DNA of 21,997 bases from contig UQTM01000053.1 in the NCBI GenBank assembly GCA_900544025.1, positions 1 through 21,997 of the forward strand. Direction: 5' to 3'. Below, one piece after another: positions 1 to 9,029 of the stretch. The number at the start of each line of letters is the position of its first letter. The stretch's first letter is position 1. The notes beneath the pieces are model-generated. The model was given only the letters and a program-made list of their open reading frames with translations, was not told where the DNA came from and did not search any database. This stretch comes from an uncultured Odoribacter sp. Its GTDB lineage: Bacteria > Bacteroidota > Bacteroidia > Bacteroidales > Marinifilaceae. The translations under genes were made by a program, and so were the position numbers.

Positions 1-974
1 GGGGCGGGGACAATCCCACGATTACGATACGGGTGGAGATTCCCACTTCGGCTATTTTCGATTTGAGCCGTCCCGCCCTTTTCGACGATTCCGAAGTCTT
101 GCTGGCGTTGAGTGCCGGCGGGGATACTCTGGCCGAAATATGCCGGGAGTATGTGAGGCGGGATAGTGTGTCGGCAGGACAGGGAATCCGCGCTGTGGTC
201 GTTTATTTGTATGATGCCGGCAATAAGAGTTTTAAAAGAGGGTTTATTGCGACGAACGGAGGAGGAGTAGATCATGACGGGAAAAATTACCAGGGAGCGT
301 CAACGGGTCCTTTACAGCTTGTGTACCTTGTCGAAGGGGTTTGCTGCGGAGGGGGTAATTACGACGGAGTTCCCGTTGCCCGGTTGATCCCTCAAACCGT
401 GGAAGATGTGGAAGGAAACCGCTATGGGATTGTAAAAGCCGGAAAACAATATTGGATGCGTGAGAATCTGCGAACATTGACTTATCATGACGGGAGCGCT
501 ATCGGGAGCAACGTTTCGTGGTATAAGGATGTAAATGTCGATGTTTCTTCATCCATTAAGCTAAAGAAAATGTTCGGGGCGAGCTATACCCGAACGGCAG
601 TGCGGAACGAAACTCTGGCTCCTCAAGGCTGGCGGGCTGCGGAAGATGAGGATTGGATCACATTGGAGCGTTTCCTTAGGATGAGCGAAAGCGATTTATA
701 TTCTTCGTCTCCTTCGAGGGGGGAAGGAATCGGAGATTATTTAAAATCGGAAGGTGACGAATGGGCCGATCATGGAGCGGGATCGAATCTGACCGGATTG
801 GCGATTACACCGGGAGGAGCCGGTAATAATGCCATTCAGGTTTATGCTTATTTGTGGTCGGTTTCTCCGAGTGGGGCGTATTGCCGGCTACTGAGCAACA
901 GTTATTCTACCTTGCTGAGAAAAGAAGGGGATAGCAGAACATTTTTCAGTGTGCGCTGCGTGAGGGAAAATTGA
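1..974 (+). CDS. FISUMP-domain surface/secreted protein, 5' end outside window
   Basis: The reading frame is open from base 3 to the TGA at 972-974, giving 323 visible residues; the gene starts upstream of the window, so the GTG at 33 is not taken as the start. The C-terminal half fits the Fibrobacter succinogenes major paralogous (FISUMP, TIGR02145) domain. Seen in order are a lead-in 'VEGNRYGIVKAGKQYWMREN' near residues 135-154, 'GWRAAEDEDW', 'LKSEGDEW', a glycine-rich 'TPGGAGNN', 'YLWSVSPSG' and a final 'FFSVRCVREN'. Proteins with this domain are usually exported and often lipid-anchored in Bacteroidota, with no known enzymatic role. The first 120 or so visible residues are not recognised; their pattern (TITIRVEIPTSAIF) would suit a beta-rich adhesin or fimbrillin-like module, which is inference. 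The signal sequence cannot be seen. Confidence 0.75.
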   Translation, partial: GGDNPTITIRVEIPTSAIFDLSRPALFDDSEVLLALSAGGDTLAEICREYVRRDSVSAGQGIRAVVVYLYDAGNKSFKRGFIATNGGGVDHDGKNYQGASTGPLQLVYLVEGVCCGGGNYDGVPVARLIPQTVEDVEGNRYGIVKAGKQYWMRENLRTLTYHDGSAIGSNVSWYKDVNVDVSSSIKLKKMFGASYTRTAVRNETLAPQGWRAAEDEDWITLERFLRMSESDLYSSSPSRGEGIGDYLKSEGDEWADHGAGSNLTGLAITPGGAGNNAIQVYAYLWSVSPSGAYCRLLSNSYSTLLRKEGDSRTFFSVRCVREN

Positions 975-976
975 TT

Positions 977-1013
977 AAAAAATCCCTTTTCCCGGTCGTG
1001 CCGGGAAAAGGGA
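977..1013 (-). terminator. Rho-independent terminator of the alpha-amylase gene
   Basis: A perfect 13-bp stem (983-995 with 1001-1013) closes a 5-base loop (TCGTG). Read on the minus strand it is followed at once by six T (bases 977-982). The amylase stop codon is 35 bp away. On the plus strand there is no T-run after the hairpin, so it would stop the FISUMP gene only weakly. Confidence 0.85.
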
Positions 1014-1047
1014 AGAATCATCGTGTGGGAAAAATGGGGTAAACCGG

Positions 1048-2493
1048 TCAGTCTTTTTTCACCCATACGGCTAATTTACCTCCGGATACGGGAAATTTAC
1101 CGTTTCCCTGTTCGTCGATCGTAACTTCTTCTTTCCGGTTGCCGGTGATTTCGTGCCAGACTTCTCCTTTGTGCTGTTCTCCCACGTTCATCACTTTGTC
1201 TCCGTCTTCACCGTTCGAAAGCAGTACGGCAACGCCCGATCCCCGGTGTTTATCGTCGCCTGTGCGTGTGAATCCTACCGTATTGGGGTGGTCGAAATAA
1301 TTATTTTGTTCCCCGTAAGCGTATTTCTTGCGCGCATCCAGTAGAATATCCAAAATCATCCGGTGAGGCGATTTCTTTCCTTTCACGCCATAATAGTCGC
1401 CGTAGAAAATACAGGGATACCCTTCTTTCATGAGCAGAATCAACCCGTAAGCAAGGGGTTTGAACCAATCTTTCACCTGTGATTCGAGGGAACTGTTTTT
1501 TTGAGAATCGTGGTTATCTACAAAAGTTACCGCTAATTCCGGATGATCGGTCACCAAGGTGTCGGTCAGCAACTGGCTCAGGTCGTAGTCCCTGCCTTTT
1601 TGGGATGCCTGAAACATATTGTAATGCAGGGGAACGTCGAACAGATCGACCTCGTATTCCACCTGGTTCAGATATTCATCCAGCGAATCTTTGTCGTTTT
1701 TCCAATATTCTCCTACGGCATAAAATTGTTGTCCCCGCTCGCTTCTTACCGCTTCGAGAAAATGTTTTATAAATTGGTCGTTGATGTGCTTGATTGCATC
1801 GAGGCGCATTCCGTCGAAGTTAAATTCTTTGGATACCCAGGTTCCCCACCGCTTCATTTCTTCCACCACTTCGGGGTGGTCGAAGTCGATATCGGCAAAC
1901 ATCAGGAAATCGTAATTTCCGTTTTCACCGTCAACGCCCTGGCTCCAGGCTTTGTTTTCGCCGACAATTTGGTAAATGCCTTTCTTGTCGTTGGCCTTGT
2001 TGTAATCCGTACCGGAAAAATGGTACCAATGCCATTGGAAATCGGAATATTTTCCTTTTCTGCCCGGAAAGTTGAAGCCTGTCCAGCCTTCTATTTCGTA
2101 AGGCTCGCTGACGTCTTCCTCTCTTTGGTCGGGATTGACTTCTTTGGCCATAAATTTTTCAGAGTAGTCGGCTCCTGCTTTGTGGTTCATCACGGCATCG
2201 AGATAGACATTGATCTGGTTTTTGTGCAGCTCTTCGATCATCTCCTGCAATTCCTGCCGCGTTCCGTATTTTGTCCGAACGGTTTCTTTTTGATTGAATT
2301 CGCCTAAGTCGTAGAGGTCGTACGTGCCATAGCCTTCGTCGTCCTGTTTCAGGGCTTTGTAGGCAGGCGGAATCCATACGGCCGTGACACCGATTTCATG
2401 CAGATGTGCGGCATCTGCTTTCAATTGTTTCCAAAGTTTCCCGTCGTTAGGTAAATTCCATTCAAAATATTGCATCATAACTCCGTTTTTCAT
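1048..2493 (-). CDS. amyA: Cytoplasmic alpha-amylase, GH13 (GH13_5-like)
   Basis: This 481-residue enzyme should hydrolyse internal alpha-1,4 bonds of starch, glycogen or maltodextrins. All four classical GH13 regions are present: DAVMNH (99-104), GMRLDAIKH with nucleophile Asp232, VGEYW with acid/base Glu262, and FVDNHD with transition-state Asp329. These sit one residue beyond the catalytic positions of Bacillus licheniformis amylase (231/261/328), so the fold is collinear with that liquefying type. The calcium-site segment DFLMFADIDFDHPEV (195-209) is also kept. There is no signal peptide: the protein starts MKNGVMMQYFEWN, the usual start of cytoplasmic members. It lies divergent to a second GH13 enzyme, which suggests joint use of intracellular alpha-glucans. 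It is not next to Sus-type outer-membrane genes in the visible region. Confidence 0.95.
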   Translation of the reverse strand: MKNGVMMQYFEWNLPNDGKLWKQLKADAAHLHEIGVTAVWIPPAYKALKQDDEGYGTYDLYDLGEFNQKETVRTKYGTRQELQEMIEELHKNQINVYLDAVMNHKAGADYSEKFMAKEVNPDQREEDVSEPYEIEGWTGFNFPGRKGKYSDFQWHWYHFSGTDYNKANDKKGIYQIVGENKAWSQGVDGENGNYDFLMFADIDFDHPEVVEEMKRWGTWVSKEFNFDGMRLDAIKHINDQFIKHFLEAVRSERGQQFYAVGEYWKNDKDSLDEYLNQVEYEVDLFDVPLHYNMFQASQKGRDYDLSQLLTDTLVTDHPELAVTFVDNHDSQKNSSLESQVKDWFKPLAYGLILLMKEGYPCIFYGDYYGVKGKKSPHRMILDILLDARKKYAYGEQNNYFDHPNTVGFTRTGDDKHRGSGVAVLLSNGEDGDKVMNVGEQHKGEVWHEITGNRKEEVTIDEQGNGKFPVSGGKLAVWVKKD

Positions 2494-2544
2494 AGCTTCA
2501 TTTTTTAGTTTGTTTTTATTGAAACGGAATAGGTTGTACAGAAG

Positions 2545-2573
2545 GTTATAAATAAAACTATAAATTATGTCAA
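2545..2573 (-). promoter_or_regulatory. Possible promoter of the amylase gene (TTGACA-17-TATAAC)
   Basis: On the minus strand TTGACA (2568-2573) is separated by 17 bases from TATAAC (2545-2550), 51 bp before the amylase ATG. This resembles a classical sigma-70 promoter and not the Bacteroidota TTTG/TAnnTTTG form, of which I find no good copy here. The region is AT-rich, so a chance match is possible. Confidence 0.3.
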
Positions 2574-2682
2574 GACGATAAAACGTTTGCCGTATGCGGG
2601 AGATCGGAAGCGGGGGCTAAGGAGCGTAACCCATAGGCTTTCGTAACGTTATAAATAGATAATCCAAAAACGATAAAATACA

Positions 2683-4371
2683 ATGGAACAAGAACAGATC
2701 TGGTGGAAAGAGGCGGTGGTTTACCAAATCTATCCCCGTAGTTTTCAGGATAGCGACGGTGACGGTGTCGGTGATTTGAAGGGAATTATTTCCCGGTTGA
2801 ATTATATAAAAGGGCTGGGGGTGGATGTCGTTTGGCTGAATCCTATTTTTAAATCGCCCAATAAGGACAATGGGTATGACATTAGCGATTACCGTGCGAT
2901 CATGCAGGAATGCGGCAGTATGAACGATTTCGACGAACTTTTGCGGCAGGTGCATGCGCGCGGGCTGAAACTGGTGCTCGATCTGGTGGTGAACCATACC
3001 AGCGACGAGCATCCCTGGTTTATCGAAGCACGGCAGTCGCGGGAAAATCCTTATTATGAATATTATCATTGGTGGCCGGAAGAAAAAGGTAAGCCTCCTT
3101 TTCGCCCCAGTTATTTCGAGGCAAGTGCCTGGCGTTATAACCGGAAAACCCATTCTTATTATTTGCATTATTTTTCCCGGGAACAGCCGGACCTGAATTG
3201 GGAAAATCCGAAAGTAAGGCAGGAAATTTACGATATGATGCGTTTTTGGCTGGATAAAGGGATCGACGGTTTCCGGATGGATTCCATTCCGCTGATCTCG
3301 AAAGATACTTCGTTTCCGAAGGTCGATAAAAGAAAATGGCCGGGAGTTTTCCCGTATTACGCTCACGGACCCCATTTGCACGATTACCTGCATGAAATGA
3401 ACCGGGAAGTTTTGTCCCGCTATGATATTATGACGGTGGGGGAAGGCTCTGCGTTGAAAGCGGAAGATGTGACGCCGTTTGTCCGGCCGGAGCGGGAGGA
3501 ATTGGATATGGTGTACGGTTTCGGTCCTTCGGAAGTGAGGAATTACACGCATCCGGATTCTCCGGATACAGGTATAGATTATAGCCTTTTGGCATTAAAG
3601 CGTATGTTTACGCAATGGGACCGGGAAGTGGCCGACGGCTGGCCTTCCATTTATCTGGGCAATCACGACCAGGCGCGTATGGTTTCCCGCTTCGGCAGTG
3701 ATTTGCCGGAGTTCAGGGAAATATCGGCACGGTTGCTGGCCACCTTTTTATTGACCATGCGGGGAACTCCCTATTGGTATGCCGGGGATGAAATCGGCAT
3801 GTCGAATGCCGGATTCAGGAAGATCGAGGATTATAACGATATCGCCACCCGCAATCAGTTTGCACGGCTGAAACGGGGAAAAGGAGATGTGGAGGCTTTT
3901 TTGGCAGAACAGGGACGGGTGTCGCGCGACAATGCCCGGACTCCTTTTCAATGGGATAACAAGTTGCATGCCGGGTTTACGACCGGAACGCCCTGGCTGA
4001 AGGTGAACGGTAATTATCCGAAAGTGAATGTTGCGGCGGAGGAAAGAGATCCCGGTTCCGTATTGAACTATTTTCGTAAATTGATTGCTTTCCGCAAGGC
4101 TAACCGGGGGTTGATCTATGGGGATTATAAACTGTTGGACGAGGACAATCTCTTTGTATATAGTTATTTGCGGGAAGGAGCGAGGCAGCGTTTTCTGATT
4201 ATGCTGAATTTTACGCCTAAGCCTGCGGTTGCCCGGATCGGACTGGAGTCAGGCGATGCCCGGATCGTGGTGAACAATTATGGGCAGGAAGGGATGAGCT
4301 TGAAGGGAAAACAAGCGGAATTACGGCCTTTCGAGGCGATCGTATTGGATTTGCAGGCAGAAAAACGATGA
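2683..4371 (+). CDS. GH13 alpha-glucosidase / oligo-1,6-glucosidase
   Basis: A 562-residue exo-acting GH13 enzyme that should release glucose from the ends of malto- or isomalto-oligosaccharides in the cytoplasm. It opens with WWKEAVVYQIYPRSF, typical of the oligo-1,6-glucosidase group. Catalytic regions are DLVVNH (100-105), GFRMDSIP with nucleophile Asp200, GEGSA with acid/base Glu254, and YLGNHDQAR with Asp329. The fifth region QPDLN (168-172) marks the oligo-1,6-glucosidase subfamily. The residue after the nucleophile is Ser201, where alpha-1,6-specific members usually have Val and alpha-1,4-specific ones Ala or Thr, so linkage specificity cannot be read off. No signal peptide. It is followed by its own terminator and divergent from the amylase. 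Trehalose-6-phosphate hydrolase or a transferase of the same subfamily are alternatives. Confidence 0.9.
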   Translation: MEQEQIWWKEAVVYQIYPRSFQDSDGDGVGDLKGIISRLNYIKGLGVDVVWLNPIFKSPNKDNGYDISDYRAIMQECGSMNDFDELLRQVHARGLKLVLDLVVNHTSDEHPWFIEARQSRENPYYEYYHWWPEEKGKPPFRPSYFEASAWRYNRKTHSYYLHYFSREQPDLNWENPKVRQEIYDMMRFWLDKGIDGFRMDSIPLISKDTSFPKVDKRKWPGVFPYYAHGPHLHDYLHEMNREVLSRYDIMTVGEGSALKAEDVTPFVRPEREELDMVYGFGPSEVRNYTHPDSPDTGIDYSLLALKRMFTQWDREVADGWPSIYLGNHDQARMVSRFGSDLPEFREISARLLATFLLTMRGTPYWYAGDEIGMSNAGFRKIEDYNDIATRNQFARLKRGKGDVEAFLAEQGRVSRDNARTPFQWDNKLHAGFTTGTPWLKVNGNYPKVNVAAEERDPGSVLNYFRKLIAFRKANRGLIYGDYKLLDEDNLFVYSYLREGARQRFLIMLNFTPKPAVARIGLESGDARIVVNNYGQEGMSLKGKQAELRPFEAIVLDLQAEKR

Positions 4372-4388
4372 TCTGCCGGCGGTTTCCG

Positions 4389-4432
4389 TGCGGCGAAGGG
4401 TAAAATCATTTTTTCCTTCGCCGCATTATTTT
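4389..4432 (+). terminator. Rho-independent terminator after the alpha-glucosidase
   Basis: An 11-bp perfect stem (TGCGGCGAAGG at 4389-4399 with 4415-4425) closes a 15-base loop and is followed by TTATTTT. It begins 18 bp after the alpha-glucosidase stop. Its position also argues against a start for the next gene at the GTG at 4388, which would lie in the hairpin. Confidence 0.75.
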
Positions 4433-4459
4433 GTCGCATTGCGGATTTTTCTAAATTTG
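4430..4459 (+). promoter_or_regulatory. Bacteroidota-type promoter of the SNF2 gene
   Basis: TTTG at 4430-4433, an 18-base spacer, then TAAATTTG at 4452-4459, an exact match to the -7 consensus TAnnTTTG. Spacing is just short of the usual 19-21. Transcription would begin near 4464-4467, leaving a leader of about 27 bases before the ATG at 4493, and after the alternative GTG at 4388. Confidence 0.65.
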
Positions 4460-4492
4460 CACCCCTTGTTTTTAGCGACGGGAGCACAGATC

Positions 4493-7480
4493 ATGGAACT
4501 TATTATTTTTACTTTATCCTACGAGAAGAAATGGAATTGCTGGGTGGTGTATGCCAGTCCGGCAAAGGATGCCGGGGATTTTTTCCTGACTTCGGGAAGA
4601 TATACCGGGGAGGAGGATATTGAGGTGCTTCCTGCTGTAAAGAAGATCGCTGCGATCATTCGTAAATACGATTCTTCGGCACTTTACCAGCAATTCGGCC
4701 GGAAGAAGTACAAAGACGAACGCCTGTTTTTGCAAAAGGTGGACGAAGATTATATCCGGATGCATATTCAGCCTTATATCGAAAAATATGTCGCCCAGGT
4801 GCTGGATGAGCTGACCGCTGCCGGATTGCCTTTGTTTATGCGGGGGAGCAGGCTGGACAATTTTTATAAGAACGAGCGTATTTTTTTGCAGCCGGGAAGA
4901 CTCCGGGCATTGCTGAAATTCGAGCGTAACGGGGATTATACGCGTTATGTTTTGCGGCTGGCCGACGGGGAACGCGTTTTTTATCCGGGGGATTATGCGT
5001 TGAAGGTCCTGACCCGTTTTCCTTGCCGGATTCTTTTGGGGAGGCAGTTGTTCCGTTTTCAGGATGATTTCGACGGACAGAGGCTTTTACCGTTCTTACA
5101 AAAGCGCGAAGTGCTGATCCCTAAAGCAAAAGAGGCGGAGTATTTCCGGAAGTTCATTTTGAAAAATATCCGGCAGGAAGAGATTGAGGTGCAGGGATTC
5201 GAAGTGATCGTGAGGGAGGTGGAGAAAAGTGCGGAACTGTCGCTGGAACAGGAGGTGTTCGCCATGCCTGTGCTGGCATTGGAATTTTGTTACGGCAAGC
5301 AGCGTGTTCCGGCCTGGTCTGCCCGGAAAGTGCTGGTGGAGCTTTGTACGGAAGGAGATTCCTATGCTTTTTATAAAGTGGTCCGGGATACGGACTGGGA
5401 ACGGCGGCAGGTTGAAAAATTGACGGCTTTGGGGCTTACGGAGCAGGGAGGGGGTTGTTTCCGGGTGAACGAGGTGGACAGGGAACTCTATGTGTCCGGC
5501 CGGGATACAACGGAAAACCGCCCGGAAATGGAGGAGGAAACCGTCCAGGCCTGGCAGCGAACGGTGGATTGGGTGCGGGAACACCGGCAGGAATTACAGC
5601 GCTTGGGTATCGGTTTTACTCAAAAATCTTTACGAAAGAAATTCTATACGGGAACTTGGGAGGTGGAATATTCCGAACAGGAAAGCCCGGACTGGTTTCA
5701 GTTGCGTGCCGAAGTGGTACTTTCCGACGGATGCCGTATCCCTTTGATCCGTTTCCGGGATTGTATCCTGAACGGAAGGCGGGAATATGTGCTGGAGGAT
5801 GGAACGGTGTTCCTGATCCCCGAAGAATGGTTCGCCGCCTATTCCGATGTGCTTTTGTTCGCTCAGGCTAAAGGGAATGTATTGTTTTTGCATAAAAGCC
5901 AATATACTTTATTGAAGCAGCTCCCCGGTTTGCCCGTCCAAACCGGAGACGGCAGTCGGATCGATGGAGAAGTGGCTTTACCCGATGGGCTGAGGGCGGA
6001 GTTGCGCCCCTACCAGCGCGAAGGGTATGAGTGGCTATACGGGCTTTACCGTAACCGGCTGGGTGGTTGCCTGGCGGACGATATGGGATTGGGAAAGACG
6101 TTACAGACCATTGCCTTGTTATTGAAATACAAACAGGAAGGAGTTAGGAGGCCGGTATCCCGGCCTGTTGCGGAACCGGGTTTACAGTTAAATCTTTTTG
6201 AAACGGCGACGGAGCCGGAAAAAGCTCCGGAGGATTCCGGGAAACCGGAATTTCAAACGAATCTGGTGGTTGTGCCTGCCTCGTTGGTGCATAACTGGCG
6301 GAATGAGTTCAGGAAATTTGCTCCCCAGTTGAGTGTGACGATTTATGCCGGGCAAAACCGGCTGGAGTTGCGTCCTTATTTGCAGCGTTCGGATGTGGTG
6401 ATCGTGACGTATCACACCTTACGCAACGATATCGATTATTTTTCCCGGCTGTCTTTCGGTTTTGTGGTCGCCGACGAAGCTCAGACTTTGAAAAATCCCG
6501 GCTCGCAGATACATCAGGCCGTGCTACGGGTCCGGGGAAAATGGTTTCTTGCGCTGTCCGGTACTCCTGTCGAAAATTCACTGAGCGACCTATGGGCGAT
6601 AATGAATCTGGTAAACCGGAATCTGTTGGGGACGCATCATTTTTTTAAGGTGCATTTTATCCGCCCCATTCTGGCCGATGTCGGGGGACGGATGAGTGTG
6701 GCCCTGCGCAAGCTGATCGCACCTTATGTTTTGAGGCGTACGAAAGAGGAAGTGCTGGCAGAGCTGCCGGAACTGACTTCCGAACTGGTGATCTGCGAGC
6801 CGGAAGAGGGACAGCAAAAGATGTACGAGGAAGAGCAATCGCGTGTGAGGAATTATATTTTGGGAAAACGGGAAAGGCAGGAAGAATTGCGCAGCGATTT
6901 TATGGTGCTGAAAGCGTTGATCCGCCTGCGGCAGATCGCCAATCATCCGCGTCTGGTCGAGCCGGAGTATGCCGGGGAATCCGGAAAATTCCGGGAGGTA
7001 TTCCGGATGCTGGGCGAAGTGATCGGGGCGGGGCATAAAGTGCTGGTATTTTCGTCGTTCGTAAAATACCTGAATCTGGTAGCCGGGGAAGTGGAACAAA
7101 GGGGATGGAACTATACGATGCTGACGGGTACGACTGCCGACCGCGAGCGGGAAATCCGGCGGTTTGCTTCCGATGCGGCCTGTCAGTTGTTTTTAATTTC
7201 GTTGAAAGCCGGAGGAGTGGGACTGAATCTGACGGAGGCCGATTATGTTTTTATCCTCGATCCGTGGTGGAATCTCGCAGCCGAGAATCAGGCCGTAAGC
7301 CGTGCCCACCGTATGGGACAAAAGCAGGCTGTCTTTGTGTATCGTTTTATTACCGCAGGAACTTTGGAAGAAAAAATACTGGCTATCCAGGAGCGTAAAC
7401 AGCGTTTGGCGGATGCTGTCGTCGGAGTTTCGGCCACTGTGCCGCTGAACGATGAGGAATTGCTGGAAGCGTTGAGTTGA
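4493..7480 (+). CDS. SNF2-family DEAD/DEAH-like ATPase (DNA translocase)
   Basis: A 995-residue protein with a C-terminal SNF2/Rad54-type motor, expected to translocate on double-stranded DNA and remodel bound proteins. Motor motifs from the ATG at 4493: LRPYQREGYEW near 505, Walker A DDMGLGKT with Lys535, VVPASLVHNW, DEAQ (661-664), LSGTPVENS, then the second lobe with VLVFSSF near 848, LKAGGVGLNL and the arginine-finger motif RAHRMGQ starting at Arg937. The first roughly 500 residues are not recognised; they hold no cysteine pair pattern of a SWIM zinc finger. A Pro/Glu-rich insert between motifs I and Ia carries QLNLF (565-569). The start at 4493 is chosen because the upstream GTG lies inside a terminator and ahead of the promoter. 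No partner gene is evident, so its substrate is unknown. Confidence 0.92.
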   Translation: MELIIFTLSYEKKWNCWVVYASPAKDAGDFFLTSGRYTGEEDIEVLPAVKKIAAIIRKYDSSALYQQFGRKKYKDERLFLQKVDEDYIRMHIQPYIEKYVAQVLDELTAAGLPLFMRGSRLDNFYKNERIFLQPGRLRALLKFERNGDYTRYVLRLADGERVFYPGDYALKVLTRFPCRILLGRQLFRFQDDFDGQRLLPFLQKREVLIPKAKEAEYFRKFILKNIRQEEIEVQGFEVIVREVEKSAELSLEQEVFAMPVLALEFCYGKQRVPAWSARKVLVELCTEGDSYAFYKVVRDTDWERRQVEKLTALGLTEQGGGCFRVNEVDRELYVSGRDTTENRPEMEEETVQAWQRTVDWVREHRQELQRLGIGFTQKSLRKKFYTGTWEVEYSEQESPDWFQLRAEVVLSDGCRIPLIRFRDCILNGRREYVLEDGTVFLIPEEWFAAYSDVLLFAQAKGNVLFLHKSQYTLLKQLPGLPVQTGDGSRIDGEVALPDGLRAELRPYQREGYEWLYGLYRNRLGGCLADDMGLGKTLQTIALLLKYKQEGVRRPVSRPVAEPGLQLNLFETATEPEKAPEDSGKPEFQTNLVVVPASLVHNWRNEFRKFAPQLSVTIYAGQNRLELRPYLQRSDVVIVTYHTLRNDIDYFSRLSFGFVVADEAQTLKNPGSQIHQAVLRVRGKWFLALSGTPVENSLSDLWAIMNLVNRNLLGTHHFFKVHFIRPILADVGGRMSVALRKLIAPYVLRRTKEEVLAELPELTSELVICEPEEGQQKMYEEEQSRVRNYILGKRERQEELRSDFMVLKALIRLRQIANHPRLVEPEYAGESGKFREVFRMLGEVIGAGHKVLVFSSFVKYLNLVAGEVEQRGWNYTMLTGTTADREREIRRFASDAACQLFLISLKAGGVGLNLTEADYVFILDPWWNLAAENQAVSRAHRMGQKQAVFVYRFITAGTLEEKILAIQERKQRLADAVVGVSATVPLNDEELLEALS

Positions 7481-7555
7481 GAGGAATGGTATTCTTGTTT
7501 TTTCGTATTCCGGGAGATGGGGGATTTTGTTCTATCGGGTGTGGGAGTGTGCTGT

Positions 7556-7587
7556 TTTGGTTTCTTCAGAAAAAAAGAGTATCTTTA
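7556..7587 (+). promoter_or_regulatory. Bacteroidota-type promoter of rhlE
   Basis: TTTG at 7556-7559, a 20-base spacer, and TATCTTTA at 7580-7587, seven of eight positions matching TAnnTTTG (last base A). It is the only clear promoter in the 149 bp after the SNF2 gene and leaves a leader of about 35 bases. I see no convincing terminator between the SNF2 stop and this promoter. Confidence 0.6.
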
Positions 7588-7629
7588 CGGAATTATTGAT
7601 TTAAGCAGGCTGAGAGAGCCATATATTTG

Positions 7630-8895
7630 ATGACATTTGAAAATTTGAATTTGATAAAGCCCATTCTTGAGGCTTTACAACAGGAGGGGTATGAAACACC
7701 GACGCCGATTCAGGCGAAAGCAATTCCAATCGTTTTAGCAGGGAAAGATTTATTAGGTTGTGCACAGACAGGGACAGGGAAAACTGCCGCCTTTTCTATA
7801 CCTATATTGCAGCATTTAACTAAGCGGGATGCGCCTGCCGGACGACGGGCGATCAAGGCGCTGGTGCTGACACCGACACGGGAACTCGCCATTCAGATCG
7901 GCGAAAGTTTCACGGCATACGGACGATATACAAAATTGAGACATACGGTTATTTTCGGCGGGGTTTCGCAGGTACCGCAAGTGGAGACGTTGAGAAAAGG
8001 GGTGGATATCTTGGTGGCGACGCCGGGACGTTTGCTCGATTTGATCGGGCAGAAGTTTGTCGATTTGCAGGCATTGGAATACTTTGTACTGGACGAGGCC
8101 GACCGGATGCTGGATATGGGATTTATTCACGATATTAAGCGGATTCTTCCCTTGTTGCCGAAACAAAGGCAGACCTTATTCTTTTCGGCGACTATGCCGC
8201 CTGAAATTGCCAAGCTTGCCGATTCCATGCTGTACCGGCCGGAGAAAGTGGCGGTAACGCCGCCGTCCTCGACGGTGGATATGATCGAGCAATCGGTTTA
8301 TTTTGTGGAAAAAGAGGATAAAAAGAGTTTGCTGATCGAATTGTTGAAAAATCCGGATATCGGTTCCGCTTTGGTGTTTTCGCGTACAAAATACGGAGCG
8401 GATAAGATTGCCCGTTTTCTGAATAAGGCCGGAATTTCCGCCGATTCTATCCACGGCGAGAAGTCGCAGGGAGCGCGGCAGAAAGCCTTGACGAATTTTA
8501 AGGGACACCGGATCAAGGTACTGGTTGCGACGGATATTGCAGCCAGGGGGATCGACGTGGACGAGTTGAGCCATGTGTTCAATAACGATTTGCCGAATGT
8601 GCCCGAAACATACGTACACCGTATCGGGCGTACGGGACGCGCCGGACATAGCGGTGTGGCCGTTTCGTTTTGCAGTGCGGAGGAACGGCCTTTGCTGAAA
8701 GATATTCAAAAGCTGATCGGTAAAAGTATTCCCGTGGTGGAAGACCATGCTTTTGTTTCGGAGGCCGGTATGGCCGCTCAGAAAGAGGCCGAAGATAAAA
8801 TGAAGGCTAAAGCCAGGGAAAACAAGCCGTTCCGGGGAAGCCGTTCCAACGGTGATTTTTGGAGGCGGCGGAAACGTGAGGCTGTTACCAAATAG
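7630..8895 (+). CDS. rhlE: DEAD-box RNA helicase, RhlE type
   Basis: A 421-residue ATP-dependent RNA helicase of the RhlE branch, probably acting in ribosome assembly or RNA turnover. All motifs are present in order: the Q motif GYETPTPIQ (20-28), Walker A AQTGTGKT (45-52), PTRELA (82-87), TPGR (131-134), DEAD (155-158), SAT (186-188), LVFSRTK (248-254), ATDIAARGID (300-309) and HRIGRTGRAG (330-339). After residue 375 comes a charged, basic tail ending RRRKREAVTK, the usual RNA-binding extension. The frame also opens at a TTG at 7627, but the ATG at 7630 directly after it is the sensible start. It has its own promoter, so it need not be an operon with the SNF2 gene. Confidence 0.93.
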   Translation: MTFENLNLIKPILEALQQEGYETPTPIQAKAIPIVLAGKDLLGCAQTGTGKTAAFSIPILQHLTKRDAPAGRRAIKALVLTPTRELAIQIGESFTAYGRYTKLRHTVIFGGVSQVPQVETLRKGVDILVATPGRLLDLIGQKFVDLQALEYFVLDEADRMLDMGFIHDIKRILPLLPKQRQTLFFSATMPPEIAKLADSMLYRPEKVAVTPPSSTVDMIEQSVYFVEKEDKKSLLIELLKNPDIGSALVFSRTKYGADKIARFLNKAGISADSIHGEKSQGARQKALTNFKGHRIKVLVATDIAARGIDVDELSHVFNNDLPNVPETYVHRIGRTGRAGHSGVAVSFCSAEERPLLKDIQKLIGKSIPVVEDHAFVSEAGMAAQKEAEDKMKAKARENKPFRGSRSNGDFWRRRKREAVTK

Positions 8896-9029
8896 AGCTG
8901 ATAACAGGAACGTGTGGATATTTTAGTCATTTGATTTTTAGCCGGTTTGTATTTTCCGGATTCGATTTGAAAACGAAAGTATAACACTGAAAAAGTGTGA
9001 CCGTATAAAAGTGAGGCAGTAGAATTTAT

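Noticed and set aside
1543..2307. 254-codon open frame on the plus strand opposite the amylase gene
   Set aside because: It lies wholly antisense to a confidently identified GH13 enzyme, its translation has no recognisable domain, and no promoter precedes it.
2617..3552. 311-codon open frame on the minus strand opposite the alpha-glucosidase
   Set aside because: Antisense to an intact enzyme gene; the product is rich in His, Pro, Arg and Ile with no domain, typical of a shadow frame.
4388..4492. GTG at 4388 as start of the SNF2 protein, adding 35 residues
   Set aside because: The GTG overlaps the terminator hairpin of the previous gene and precedes the TTTG/TAAATTTG promoter; the ATG at 4493 fits both signals.
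5096..5584. 162-codon open frame on the minus strand inside the SNF2 gene
   Set aside because: Antisense to the N-terminal part of an intact long gene, with no domain and a His/Pro/Arg-rich product.
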